Source: Muribaculaceae bacterium (GTDB taxonomy: Bacteria > Bacteroidota > Bacteroidia > Bacteroidales > Muribaculaceae). From it: a DNA stretch of 64,000 bases. The stretch is taken from the NCBI GenBank assembly GCA_017409345.1, contig JAFQSX010000017.1, positions 1 to 64,000 on the forward strand, given 5' to 3'. Position 1 is the first letter of the stretch, and each line of letters starts with the position of its first letter. Positions 56,591 to 64,000 of this stretch are shown piece after piece. The position numbers and the translations under genes are program-made. The notes beneath the pieces are model-generated. The model was not told where the DNA came from and searched no databases. It was given only the letters and a program-made list of their open reading frames with translations.

Positions 56591-57634
56591 ATGACAAAGC
56601 AAAGTCGCAAACCTCATATTCTCATAATCTACACTGGTGGCACTATCGGGATGATTGAAAATCCCGATACCCACTCGTTAGAGCCTTTTGACTTCACACA
56701 CCTCATTGACAATGTGCCTAAAATCAAAATGCTCGACTATAATATCGACAATATCCAGTTCAACCCTCCTATCGACTCAAGCGATATGAGTCAACAACAT
56801 TGGGTGGAGATTGCTCGACACATTGAAGAGAATTTCGATCGTTTCGATGGCTTTGTTGTGCTTCATGGTACCGACACCATGGCCTACACCGCCTCGGCGC
56901 TGTCATTTATGCTCGAAAACTTACATAAACCGGTCATTATCACCGGCTCACAATTACCTATTGGTGAAGTGCGCACCGACGGCGAAGAAAACCTCATCAC
57001 CGCCCTACAAATAGCAGCTGCAACCGATGCCAATGGCGATCCAATGGTGCAAGAAGTGGCGATTTTGTTTGAAGACTATTTGTGGCGTGGCAACCGCTCC
57101 ACAAAGATGAGCGCCGATAATTTCAATGCATTCAAGAGCAACAACTATCCTTCATTGGCAAAAATCGGGCTTGGTATTCATTTCAACGAAGAAGCCTTGT
57201 GGCGTGTTCAAGCCAAACGCCCTCTAAATGTGCAGTATGGCATGGATACAGCCGTAATGTTTATTGACCTCAATCCGGGCATTACCGAATCAACTCTCCG
57301 CCACCAACTTGCCACTCCTGGCATAAAAGGTATAGTCTTGAAAACATTCGGGTCGGGCAATGCCCCCACTGCCGATTGGTTCAGATCGGCCATTCGCGAG
57401 GCTGTAGAACGAGGAATTGTCATTCTCAATGTCACCCAATGCGTGAATGGCGGTGTTCATGCTCGCCGATATGCAACCGGCAACATGTTAGCCGACACTG
57501 GTGTCGTTTCAGGACATGACATAACTTGCGAAGCAGCAATAACTAAAATGATGTACCTCTTCGGGCTCGGACTCCCGGCACAAGATGTACGCCGCTACCT
57601 TTCATGCTCTCTCTGTGGCGAAATGACAATATAA
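56591..57634 (+). CDS. ansA: L-asparaginase type I
   Basis: 347 residues, cytoplasmic (no signal peptide). Catalytic Thr in IYTGGTIGM and the second triad segment HGTDTMAYTASALSFML are complete. It hydrolyses asparagine to aspartate and ammonia. It lies 20 bases after metG, probably in the same transcript. Confidence 0.95.
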   Translation: MTKQSRKPHILIIYTGGTIGMIENPDTHSLEPFDFTHLIDNVPKIKMLDYNIDNIQFNPPIDSSDMSQQHWVEIARHIEENFDRFDGFVVLHGTDTMAYTASALSFMLENLHKPVIITGSQLPIGEVRTDGEENLITALQIAAATDANGDPMVQEVAILFEDYLWRGNRSTKMSADNFNAFKSNNYPSLAKIGLGIHFNEEALWRVQAKRPLNVQYGMDTAVMFIDLNPGITESTLRHQLATPGIKGIVLKTFGSGNAPTADWFRSAIREAVERGIVILNVTQCVNGGVHARRYATGNMLADTGVVSGHDITCEAAITKMMYLFGLGLPAQDVRRYLSCSLCGEMTI

Positions 57635-57638
57635 CTTA

Positions 57639-58232
57639 TTGTCCCTAAGACATCTAAGGCCACTAATATCAACTGATATAGGAAATACATTCTTAAAACA
57701 GCGTGGAGGTTATAGGAATCTAATTGCCTATCAAAAGGCTGAATGCATTTATGATGTTACTTTTTATTTTGCGAACAAGCATTTAACTAAAGGAGATCGC
57801 ACTATTGACCAAATGATACAGGCTGCTCGTTCGGGGAAACAAAATATTGTTGAAGGTTGTTCGGCTTCAACCACTTCAAGAGAAACAGAAATTAAACTCA
57901 TAAATGTTGCTAAAGCGAGTTTGCAAGAATTGCTAATTGACTATGAAGATTATTTGCGAGTAAGAGAACTAACGTTATGGGAATCTAACGACAAACGTGC
58001 TATTCATACTCGCGAGGTGTGTAAAACCAACAACGATTCGGCTTATTATCGAGAAATAATTAAACGGTGTACCGATGAGATGATTGCCAATATCGCGATT
58101 ACATTGATTCATCAAACCGACTTTTTATTAGAACGGTTATTAAAAAACGCAAAACAAGAATTTGTTGAGAATGGTGGCATACGTGAAGAAATGTCAAGAG
58201 CAAGGATTTTTCATCGCAAAAATAATCAGTAA
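57639..58232 (+). CDS. Four-helix-bundle (S23-type) protein with non-ATG start
   Basis: 197 residues. The body (NLIAYQKAECIYDVTF, RTIDQMIQAARSGKQNIVEG, EIKLINVAKASLQELLIDYE) is the four-helix-bundle family first found in 23S rRNA intervening sequences, here in the longer 'suffix domain' form. Members are small helical, probably oligomeric proteins that may bind nucleic acid; related accessory proteins work in diversity-generating retroelements, but no reverse transcriptase is here. There is no ATG before the domain: the frame is closed by TGA at 57624, and TTG at 57639, four bases after the ansA stop, is the only usual alternative start. Inverted repeats stand on both sides. Confidence 0.8.
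   Translation: MSLRHLRPLISTDIGNTFLKQRGGYRNLIAYQKAECIYDVTFYFANKHLTKGDRTIDQMIQAARSGKQNIVEGCSASTTSRETEIKLINVAKASLQELLIDYEDYLRVRELTLWESNDKRAIHTREVCKTNNDSAYYREIIKRCTDEMIANIAITLIHQTDFLLERLLKNAKQEFVENGGIREEMSRARIFHRKNNQ
57649..57665 (+). repeat. Left inverted repeat flanking the four-helix-bundle gene
   Basis: GACATCTAAGGCCACTA. Its reverse complement occurs at 58293-58309 with two mismatches in 17 bases. The repeat lies within the first codons of the TTG-start frame. Confidence 0.55.
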
Positions 58233-58243
58233 AAGATTAGAAT

Positions 58244-58276
58244 AACCAAATCCCCTAAAATTAGGGGATTTGGTTT
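58244..58276. terminator. Terminator of the four-helix-bundle gene
   Basis: AACCAAATCCCCTAA (58244-58258) and TTAGGGGATTTGGTT (58261-58275) form a perfect stem, 11 bases after the stop. Confidence 0.75.
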
Positions 58277-58292
58277 ATATTTGGGGAGAACA

Positions 58293-58309
58293 TAGTGGTC
58301 TTAGTTGTC
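58293..58309 (-). repeat. Right inverted repeat flanking the four-helix-bundle gene
   Basis: On the minus strand GACAACTAAGACCACTA, 15 of 17 identical to the left repeat at 57649-57665. The neighbouring plus-strand bases repeat the pattern AGTTGTC/AGTTGTCCC, as if built from short tandem units. Confidence 0.55.
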
Positions 58310-58354
58310 ATAGTTGTCCCAGTTATCTTATTTGCTCCACTTTATAAAACAACT

Positions 58355-58384
58355 CACGCCCGATAGCATAGGCTATCGAGCGTG
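58355..58384 (-). terminator. Terminator of the zinc-ribbon protein gene
   Basis: CACGC-CGATAGC and GCTATCG-GCGTG (one opposed mismatch), loop ATAG; on the minus strand followed by a T-rich flank. Confidence 0.7.
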
Positions 58385-58407
58385 ATGATTTTACTTATTT
58401 CCAATAT

Positions 58408-58773
58408 TTAGTAATTAAAATATACCTTTTTCCCTTTTAATTTATAACGGAAATTGCGATTATCGGAAGAAACCACGTCATACGAATACCCCCCATGGCT
58501 AACCTTCTGACTTTCGGTATAATACAATGCCTTGCCTAATCTTTCCCCATCTTCATCATATAAAGTAACATGATGAACACCTCTAAAAGATACCGAATTA
58601 TTAGGGACTAAAATATATCCATTTCCTCCACAAGCTGGACAATAAACTATACCATAAGGAGAATACCAACCTCCTTGACCAGAACAATTTCCACAAATTT
58701 GTCGTGAATAAGATTGTGCAAAAACGACTAAAGCACAACTTAAACTCAAAATTATTGATATTATTTTTTTCAT
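58408..58773 (-). CDS. Secreted protein with DnaJ-like zinc-ribbon
   Basis: 121 residues with signal peptide (about 1-19, ending VVFAQ). CGNCSGQGGW at about residue 27 and CPACGGNGY at about 45 are two CxxCxGxG motifs, as in the zinc region of DnaJ, here in an exported protein. The rest is beta-rich and not recognised. It lies eight bases after a small lipoprotein gene on the same strand, so the two form a pair. Confidence 0.65.
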   Translation of the reverse strand: MKKIISIILSLSCALVVFAQSYSRQICGNCSGQGGWYSPYGIVYCPACGGNGYILVPNNSVSFRGVHHVTLYDEDGERLGKALYYTESQKVSHGGYSYDVVSSDNRNFRYKLKGKKVYFNY

Positions 58774-58781
58774 AATTTATT

Positions 58782-59057
58782 TTATTCGTGTAATACTACT
58801 TCTTTCCAATACTCTCCAGCAATTAATATATAATATCTACCATCCTTCTCCCATACTACATGCCCAGACATTCGATGTGGAGTATAAGAAAATCCCTCAT
58901 TTGCTGCCTTTTTATTTTCATCTAAAACATCTTCAACTATTTGATCAACATCAATTTCTTGTCCTTTATTCACATCATATGTGGTATTATCAGATGAATT
59001 ACAACTAAACAAATTTATCGTTATCCATAATAACAAAATAGTCTTTAAAAATTTCAT
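58782..59057 (-). CDS. Small lipoprotein of unknown function
   Basis: 91 residues. Lipoprotein signal with lipobox LFSC (Cys19), then a polar linker (NSSDNTTYD) and a short domain (HMSGHVVWEKDGRYYILIAG). Too small for a known enzyme; I do not recognise a family. First gene of the pair with the zinc-ribbon protein. Confidence 0.65.
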   Translation of the reverse strand: MKFLKTILLLWITINLFSCNSSDNTTYDVNKGQEIDVDQIVEDVLDENKKAANEGFSYTPHRMSGHVVWEKDGRYYILIAGEYWKEVVLHE

Positions 59058-59119
59058 ATATTATCAATTTAAGTTTAATAATCATTTCTTTTTTTGCACC
59101 AATAAGGATCTTCACATAT

Positions 59120-59268
59120 ACAAAAGAAGCACGGTGCTTATATCGTATTCTGCTTCCTTTGGTGTTTGCCGCAACCTAGACCAACAAAATAGCGAAAAGC
59201 CCGTGCTTATACACGAGCATCTTGCTGTTGTCTTTCTGGTCTTTATTAGTCGGCAAACTTTAAGGAAG
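59120..59268. ncRNA. Nested inverted-repeat element: candidate structured RNA or palindromic repeat
   Basis: No protein-like frame. From outside in: CTTCCTT (59153-59159)/AAGGAAG (59262-59268); GTTTGCCG (59164-59171)/CGGCAAAC (59251-59258); AGACCA (59178-59183)/TGGTCT (59237-59242); ACAA (59184-59187)/TTGT (59228-59231); CGTG (59202-59205)/CACG (59212-59215) with loop CTTATA. Ahead of it AAGCAC-G-GTGCTT (59127-59139) repeats part of the inner loop, and GTGCTTATA occurs twice (59134, 59203). The nested order means the whole can fold as one long arm on either strand. Whether it is transcribed is unknown. Confidence 0.5.
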
Positions 59269-59373
59269 AAAGAAATAGCTTAATGCTTTTTTCTATTATA
59301 GTATATGTTAAATTACATTATCTATTTCATAGGCAATAATTCTATTAAATCTTAAACAATTTATATGAGAAAC

Positions 59374-60831
59374 TTACTTTTTTTCTACTGTTTTCTTTTT
59401 AGCAGGGGCTTTGGCAGCCGTTTTTGTGGCTGGCTCGGCTTTTTTAGTAGCGCATTTCTTTGCTGCAGGCTTTTTCGCAGGTTTCGCTTCTGCCGTTGCC
59501 AATGCTTCACGCAATTTATGTTCTTCGTTGAAGTGCTCAATATTCTTACGCATTGATGTCAACTCTTTATTGAGTGCTTCAATTTCGTGAGCCTGATTAC
59601 GAATAGTTGTAAGCAATGCATTCAACTCTTCGTTTTCGATTGAAAGAGGATATTGTTCCTCAACACGCACGATAAAGTCGGCAAGCACATTCATATAATT
59701 AGTGAATGCTTGGAACGGAGTTTCGTAGGGAGAGAAGTGGCTATGAACAGCCCCATCGCTACCATGGCGAGTTGACATATAGAAGAAGTGGTCACTTGCT
59801 TGAAGGTAGTTCCAGTCTTGTTTGATGCGACGGTCATCACAAAGGCGAACACGTTCGGCTACTGAATAAAGTTTGTTGAACGCTTCGTTTTGCAATTTAT
59901 TACCTAACCACGCCGATGTGTCACGAGCCTCATCAGCCCAAGAGATTGGGTGCATTACGCTCAATTCTCCCACTGGCTTAATTTTTGATATTGCTTCGCT
60001 TGGAGTAAGGAAATCAATACCTGCTTCGGCTGCAAATCGTGGAAGAGCCTCAAGGAATTGGAAAATACCTGTTTCACGACCTTGCATTTCACCAAATGTC
60101 TCAAGGTTCATGAAGAGGTTTATGATTTGTTCTTCTTGAGGAGTTTCGGCAATCCATCCGATATATTTTTCGGCAGTCAATGGATATGCGTCCCATTCAT
60201 AGTTGCTGAAACGGAATGCAATATCATCGCTAAGTTTTGAGTTCTTCAACAACATTTTGAGTTTAGGTGCCGATGCTGCTGAATATACATAGTTGGGCGA
60301 TTTCCAACCAAGAATATGTTTAGCGCCTTCGGTGATAACACCTTTATAACCCATCGCTGCAATTTGAGGAGCGAGGTCGTCGCAATAAATCAACTCTGTG
60401 TTGCGGAACACTTTAGGTTTCACTCCGAAAAGGTCATTGAGTTTCTTTTCGTGATCTTTCACTTGTGCCATAAATTCTTCGGGCTCGGTGAGCGAAGAAA
60501 GAGAGTGAGCATAAGTTTCAGCAAGGAATTCAACTTTACCTGTATCGGCAAGTTTTTTCAACAAGTCGATAAATTCAGGTACATATTGTTCACATTGTTC
60601 AAGAGCCACCCCTGTGATAGAGATAGCGCATTTAAATTTACCCTTGCCTTCTTGAATCATATTGAGCAATGTTTCGGCTGCAGGGATATAACTGCGATAG
60701 GCTATGCGAGTGATAATATCATCATTAGCAAAGTCGTCGTAATAGTAATGGTCGTTGCCAATGTCAAAGAAACGATATCTTTTAAGACGGAATGGCTGAT
60801 GAATCTGGAAATAAAAACAGATTGCTTTCAT
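59374..60831 (-). CDS. GH57 alpha-amylase / glucanotransferase with Ala-Lys-rich tail
   Basis: 485 residues, no signal peptide, so cytoplasmic. GH57 features: HQPFRLKRY at the start, nucleophile Glu146 in FRNTELIY and acid/base Asp214 in YEWDAYP. The enzyme acts on alpha-1,4-glucan, here most likely glycogen, since the genes just upstream encode a glycogen synthase and a debranching enzyme. A coiled coil (about 400-440) is followed by a 37-residue tail made almost only of Ala, Lys, Pro and Thr (PAKKPAAKK..), like the tail of histone H1-type proteins and not part of the GH57 fold. Confidence 0.92.
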   Translation of the reverse strand: MKAICFYFQIHQPFRLKRYRFFDIGNDHYYYDDFANDDIITRIAYRSYIPAAETLLNMIQEGKGKFKCAISITGVALEQCEQYVPEFIDLLKKLADTGKVEFLAETYAHSLSSLTEPEEFMAQVKDHEKKLNDLFGVKPKVFRNTELIYCDDLAPQIAAMGYKGVITEGAKHILGWKSPNYVYSAASAPKLKMLLKNSKLSDDIAFRFSNYEWDAYPLTAEKYIGWIAETPQEEQIINLFMNLETFGEMQGRETGIFQFLEALPRFAAEAGIDFLTPSEAISKIKPVGELSVMHPISWADEARDTSAWLGNKLQNEAFNKLYSVAERVRLCDDRRIKQDWNYLQASDHFFYMSTRHGSDGAVHSHFSPYETPFQAFTNYMNVLADFIVRVEEQYPLSIENEELNALLTTIRNQAHEIEALNKELTSMRKNIEHFNEEHKLREALATAEAKPAKKPAAKKCATKKAEPATKTAAKAPAKKKTVEKK

Positions 60832-60865
60832 AATCTATATTGTTTTGTGAAATTACATTGATTGA

Positions 60866-62134
60866 TTAAAAATTATAATAACTTAACACCTTGCGATAGA
60901 TATCAATAACCTTTGCACCGGCTTTGTCCCAAGTGATTTGATTCACTTCGTTCAACCCGTCTTCACGAAGTTGTTCATACATTGCCGGATAGGTAACGAT
61001 TGAGTTTATCGCATCGGCCATTGCGTCGATATCCCAATAGTCGGTCTTTATAACATTGCTAAGAATTTCGGCACAGCCCGATTGTTTTGAAATAATCGAA
61101 GGCACACCCATCTGCATTGCTTCAAGAGGTGAAATACCAAAAGGCTCTGATACCGAAGGCATGATATACACATCCGATGCTTTGAGCATTTCATATACTT
61201 GTTTACCTTTTTGGAAACCGGGGAAGTGGAAACGATCAGAGATTCCACGTTCAGCAGCAAGAGCAATCATTTTGTCCATCATATCACCACTACCGGCCAT
61301 TACAAATCGCACATTGTGGTTATTCTTCAACACTTTTGCGGCTGCTTCCACAAAGTATTCCGGACCCTTCTGCATTGTGATACGTCCGAGGAATGTTACT
61401 ACTTTTTCTTTTGGTTTATTAGCCGTTACAGCGAGTAATTCAGGGCTTAATGGCTCAACTGCATTGTGCACGGTGGTCACCTTTGCCGGGTCGATACCAT
61501 ATTTCTCAATCACAGTGCGACGAGTGAGATCACTCACAGTGATGATATGGTCGGCATGGTGCATCCCATCTAGTTCTATACCAAACACCGTTGGGTTCAC
61601 ATTGCCACGCGAACGGTCAAAGTCGGTAGCATGAACGTGAATCACAAGTGGCTTACCTGTCACTTGCTTGGCATGAATACCGGCAGGATAAGTGAGCCAG
61701 TCGTGAGAGTGGATGATATCAAATTGTTCGGTGCGAGCAATCACACCTGCCATTGTTGAATAATTGTTAATCTCTTCAAGAAGATTTTCAGGGTAACGAC
61801 CGGAGAACTCGATACATCCGAGGTCGTTGGTACGCATATAGTTAAAGTCGGCATAAATATTATCACGCAAACGGAAATAATAGTCAGGATCCATCAAGTG
61901 ACCTATGCGACCTTCAACATACTCACGATTTACATCACGCCATGCAACAGGCACTTGCGATGCGCCAATGATTCGCGCAAATGATCGTTCTTCATCTCCA
62001 TGAGGTTTGGGGATTACAAACGTGATGTCCATATCGCCACACTCCCACATACCCTTTGTGAGACCATAACTGGCAGTTCCGAGACCGCCTAGGATATGAG
62101 GTGGAAATTCCCACCCAAACATTAATGCTTTCAT
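60866..62134 (-). CDS. Glycogen synthase-like glycosyltransferase (GT4/GT5 type)
   Basis: 422 residues, GT-B fold. The N-terminal domain starts MKALMFGWEFPPHILGGLGT, the KxGGL-like glycine loop binding the acceptor, and HSHDWLTYPAG; the C-terminal donor domain has GRITMQKGPEYFVEAA and the EX7E-type motif EPFGISPLEAMQMG. In Bacteroides the corresponding gene between a GH57 and a debranching enzyme gene is taken as the glycogen synthase. It adds glucose to the growing chain. 34 bases before the GH57 gene. Confidence 0.9.
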   Translation of the reverse strand: MKALMFGWEFPPHILGGLGTASYGLTKGMWECGDMDITFVIPKPHGDEERSFARIIGASQVPVAWRDVNREYVEGRIGHLMDPDYYFRLRDNIYADFNYMRTNDLGCIEFSGRYPENLLEEINNYSTMAGVIARTEQFDIIHSHDWLTYPAGIHAKQVTGKPLVIHVHATDFDRSRGNVNPTVFGIELDGMHHADHIITVSDLTRRTVIEKYGIDPAKVTTVHNAVEPLSPELLAVTANKPKEKVVTFLGRITMQKGPEYFVEAAAKVLKNNHNVRFVMAGSGDMMDKMIALAAERGISDRFHFPGFQKGKQVYEMLKASDVYIMPSVSEPFGISPLEAMQMGVPSIISKQSGCAEILSNVIKTDYWDIDAMADAINSIVTYPAMYEQLREDGLNEVNQITWDKAGAKVIDIYRKVLSYYNF

Positions 62135-62162
62135 AATCTTTACGTCGGTATATGTTGAGTGA

Positions 62163-64000
62163 TTAAACAGTTAATTTTTTAAGAGTGCGCAATGTGCGAA
62201 GCACTTCGGCCACATTGGTTGCATGAGAAATAGCACCACGTCCGGCAAATGGAGGATTACCATCGTAGAGTTGAGATAATGATCCGATACAACCTTGCGA
62301 CATTTCGTCTTCAAAGCCGATGAGCATGCGGTCGATATATGACACCCCACTCATGCCAAACACACGAAGATAAGCATCGGCATAGAAGCCCATCAACCAT
62401 GGACGTGCCGGGCCATTGTGAAGTGAGATTTCGCGATCTTCGGGCGAACCGAGATAGAACGGACGATAGCCGTAACTTCTTGGTGACAAAGAGCGCAATC
62501 CCTTAGGTGTGAGCAATTCGCGAGTCACAACATCAAGCACGCGTTTGCGTTGACGGCGATCAAGTGGAGAATAATCAAGCCCTATTGCTATTGCCATATT
62601 TGGGCGCACCGATGGGTCGGCATAAGTTCCATTCACATAGTCATATAGATAACCATAGTCATTAAGGAACATATCGACAAATGGTTGTGCCATTTTTTCG
62701 ACTTGTGCCATACATTTATCATGAAACTCTTGGCGATTTTCGTCATTTTCGCATAAAGTGGCAGCAAAACGCAATGCATTATACCACAAAGCATTAAACT
62801 CAACAAGATATCCTGTGCGAGGCACTACAGGCTTACCCCACATCATTGAGTTCATCCACGATACGGGAGTTGATGTACCAATGGTTGATACCATTGCATT
62901 GTCATCAACTTGCAGATTGGGGTGATTGTTTTCAAGGATATAGTTGATTATTTTTTCAACTAAATCCATATATGCTTCATGAGCAGCCGATGTGCTTATT
63001 GACTTGGCATATTGTTGCACTGCCCATACTGCCCAAAGTGGAATATCAGGAAGGTCAATGCCATGAATGCGTGCGCTCAACTCGCCGGTTTCCATAAACT
63101 TCACTAGTTCACTACTTGCTGTTGCCATAATTGACTCAAAGTCATATTTATGGTCAATGGCCAATGTAGTGCCGGGTAGCGACATAAACGTATTTCGAGC
63201 CAATACAGTACCCCATGGATAACCCGATAGGATAAAGTCGCCATCTTTATCTTTGAGATAGAACTGCTTCGCAGCATTTTTCAAGCAATTAAAGAAACTT
63301 GAACGACATGTGCGCGATGCAATCTCTTTTTCATACATTTTGTTTAGTGAACGTGGCGAAACTTCTTTGATACCGGCCGAGAATATTATCGATTCACCCT
63401 TTTTAATAGGCACTTCAAAATATCCCGGTACCCAAAGGTCTTCGGTATAAGGCACTCCTCGTTCAAGGTCTTTCACATACTCGATGCCGTTGTACCAATG
63501 TGGATCATTTACCCATTTAGGTTTATGGCTAAACTGCATATATAACGTAGGATAACCATTATAGAGACAACTCGCCACACCATTAGGCACCTCTTCGCAT
63601 GCTGTATTTAGGCTTGAATTAGCCATACACAATTCATTTGATTCACGGAATGCCAAGAATGGACGGAACTGCAATGTTGTGGGCGAATGAGCCTCAACCA
63701 ATGTGTAACGAATCAAAATGCGATTTTCGTGTGAAATGAAAATCTTCTCTTTTGTAAGAATTACACCACCCACACGATATGTGGTGCGAGGCACACTTTC
63801 GCAGTCAAATTCGCGAATGTATTTGTGCCCATTGGGGCTGTAAACCCCACCCTGATAACGATGTAAACCCAGATTAAATGGAGCACCATGTTGTATCACT
63901 GTTTCATCAAGCGATGACAACAAGACATGAGGTTTGTTGCCCATCTCAGCAATGGGAATTACCAACAACCCGTGTTGTTTACGGGTATTACAACCCACAA
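62163..64000 (-). CDS. Glycogen debranching enzyme (amylo-alpha-1,6-glucosidase), 5' end cut by the window
   Basis: At least 611 residues are visible; the frame runs through the window end, and family members begin about 35 residues earlier, so the GTG at 63998 is not the start. The GCNTRKQHGLLV motif opens the N-terminal beta domain (GDE_N); the C-terminal (alpha/alpha)6 barrel (about 230-600) has DIPLWAVWAVQQ and the conserved SPEDREISLHNGPARPWLMG near the end. It removes alpha-1,6 branches of glycogen. First visible gene of the glycogen operon, 28 bases ahead of the synthase gene. Confidence 0.92.
   Translation of the reverse strand, partial: VGCNTRKQHGLLVIPIAEMGNKPHVLLSSLDETVIQHGAPFNLGLHRYQGGVYSPNGHKYIREFDCESVPRTTYRVGGVILTKEKIFISHENRILIRYTLVEAHSPTTLQFRPFLAFRESNELCMANSSLNTACEEVPNGVASCLYNGYPTLYMQFSHKPKWVNDPHWYNGIEYVKDLERGVPYTEDLWVPGYFEVPIKKGESIIFSAGIKEVSPRSLNKMYEKEIASRTCRSSFFNCLKNAAKQFYLKDKDGDFILSGYPWGTVLARNTFMSLPGTTLAIDHKYDFESIMATASSELVKFMETGELSARIHGIDLPDIPLWAVWAVQQYAKSISTSAAHEAYMDLVEKIINYILENNHPNLQVDDNAMVSTIGTSTPVSWMNSMMWGKPVVPRTGYLVEFNALWYNALRFAATLCENDENRQEFHDKCMAQVEKMAQPFVDMFLNDYGYLYDYVNGTYADPSVRPNMAIAIGLDYSPLDRRQRKRVLDVVTRELLTPKGLRSLSPRSYGYRPFYLGSPEDREISLHNGPARPWLMGFYADAYLRVFGMSGVSYIDRMLIGFEDEMSQGCIGSLSQLYDGNPPFAGRGAISHATNVAEVLRTLRTLKKLTV

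Noticed and set aside
57639-58232. Diversity-generating retroelement suggested by the four-helix-bundle protein
   Set aside because: No reverse transcriptase, no template/variable repeat pair and no C-type lectin target are in the window.
58981-59283. Plus-strand frame of 100 codons across the palindromic element
   Set aside because: It starts inside the lipoprotein gene on the opposite strand and runs through the stems; the translation has no protein-like pattern.

Overview
The window is chromosomal DNA of a member of the order Bacteroidales (phylum Bacteroidota). The signs are a complete type IX secretion (T9SS) core operon, cargo proteins with type A C-terminal sorting domains, a DUF3078 protein, an IntDOT-like tyrosine recombinase, and promoters whose -7 box is TAnnTTTG in place of a sigma70 -10. 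Base composition looks like roughly 40% GC by eye, and genes use the standard bacterial code. Family or genus cannot be fixed from the sequence alone.

Layout. 1-8,922 is the right part of a prophage: an amidase-type endolysin C-terminus, a probable one-protein spanin, a hairpin-rich stretch of about 0.8 kb without a gene, the tail tape measure protein, a distal tail protein and the integrase, which ends against the 3' end of one of two tandem tRNA-Val(UAC) genes. 9,200-15,400 holds housekeeping genes (purB, fabF, acpP) and a secreted GH13 amylase with two starch-binding modules and a T9SS sorting tail. 15,600-20,160 is a signalling locus: a hybrid histidine kinase, an NtrC-type sigma54 activator, a cluster of TTCCACA heptamers, a good sigma54 (-24/-12) promoter, and a small exported protein made of about six DSxxPDT repeats. 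20,450-27,480 is porT-porP-porK-porL-porM-porN in one run on the minus strand. 27,700-33,400 has a double-domain GT2 glycosyltransferase, a four-subunit 2-oxoacid:ferredoxin oxidoreductase and a DUF554 membrane protein. 33,400-46,700 has a second T9SS cargo protein, pyrG, yidC, a GlmU-like protein, a two-DTG aspartic protease, a lipoprotein, rfbC and two tandem paralogous esterases. 46,800-57,640 is a long plus-strand series: PhoH ATPase, purC, menG, DUF3078 protein, two small exported proteins, paaK, an ACT-domain protein, a PaaI-type thioesterase, metG and ansA. 57,640-59,370 is an accessory patch: a four-helix-bundle (S23-type) gene between inverted repeats, a secreted zinc-ribbon protein, a small lipoprotein, and a folded palindromic element. 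59,374-64,000 is a glycogen operon: GH57 amylase, GT4/5-like glycogen synthase, and a debranching enzyme cut by the window end.

How the parts fit. The por operon supplies the motor and ring for exporting proteins such as the GH13 amylase and the choice-of-anchor protein, both in this window. Extracellular starch use (GH13) and intracellular glycogen turnover (GH57, synthase, debranching enzyme) point to an organism living on alpha-glucans. The most unusual self-contained unit is the sigma54 locus at 15.6-20.2 kb, where sensor, activator, probable enhancer sites, promoter and target gene are contiguous.
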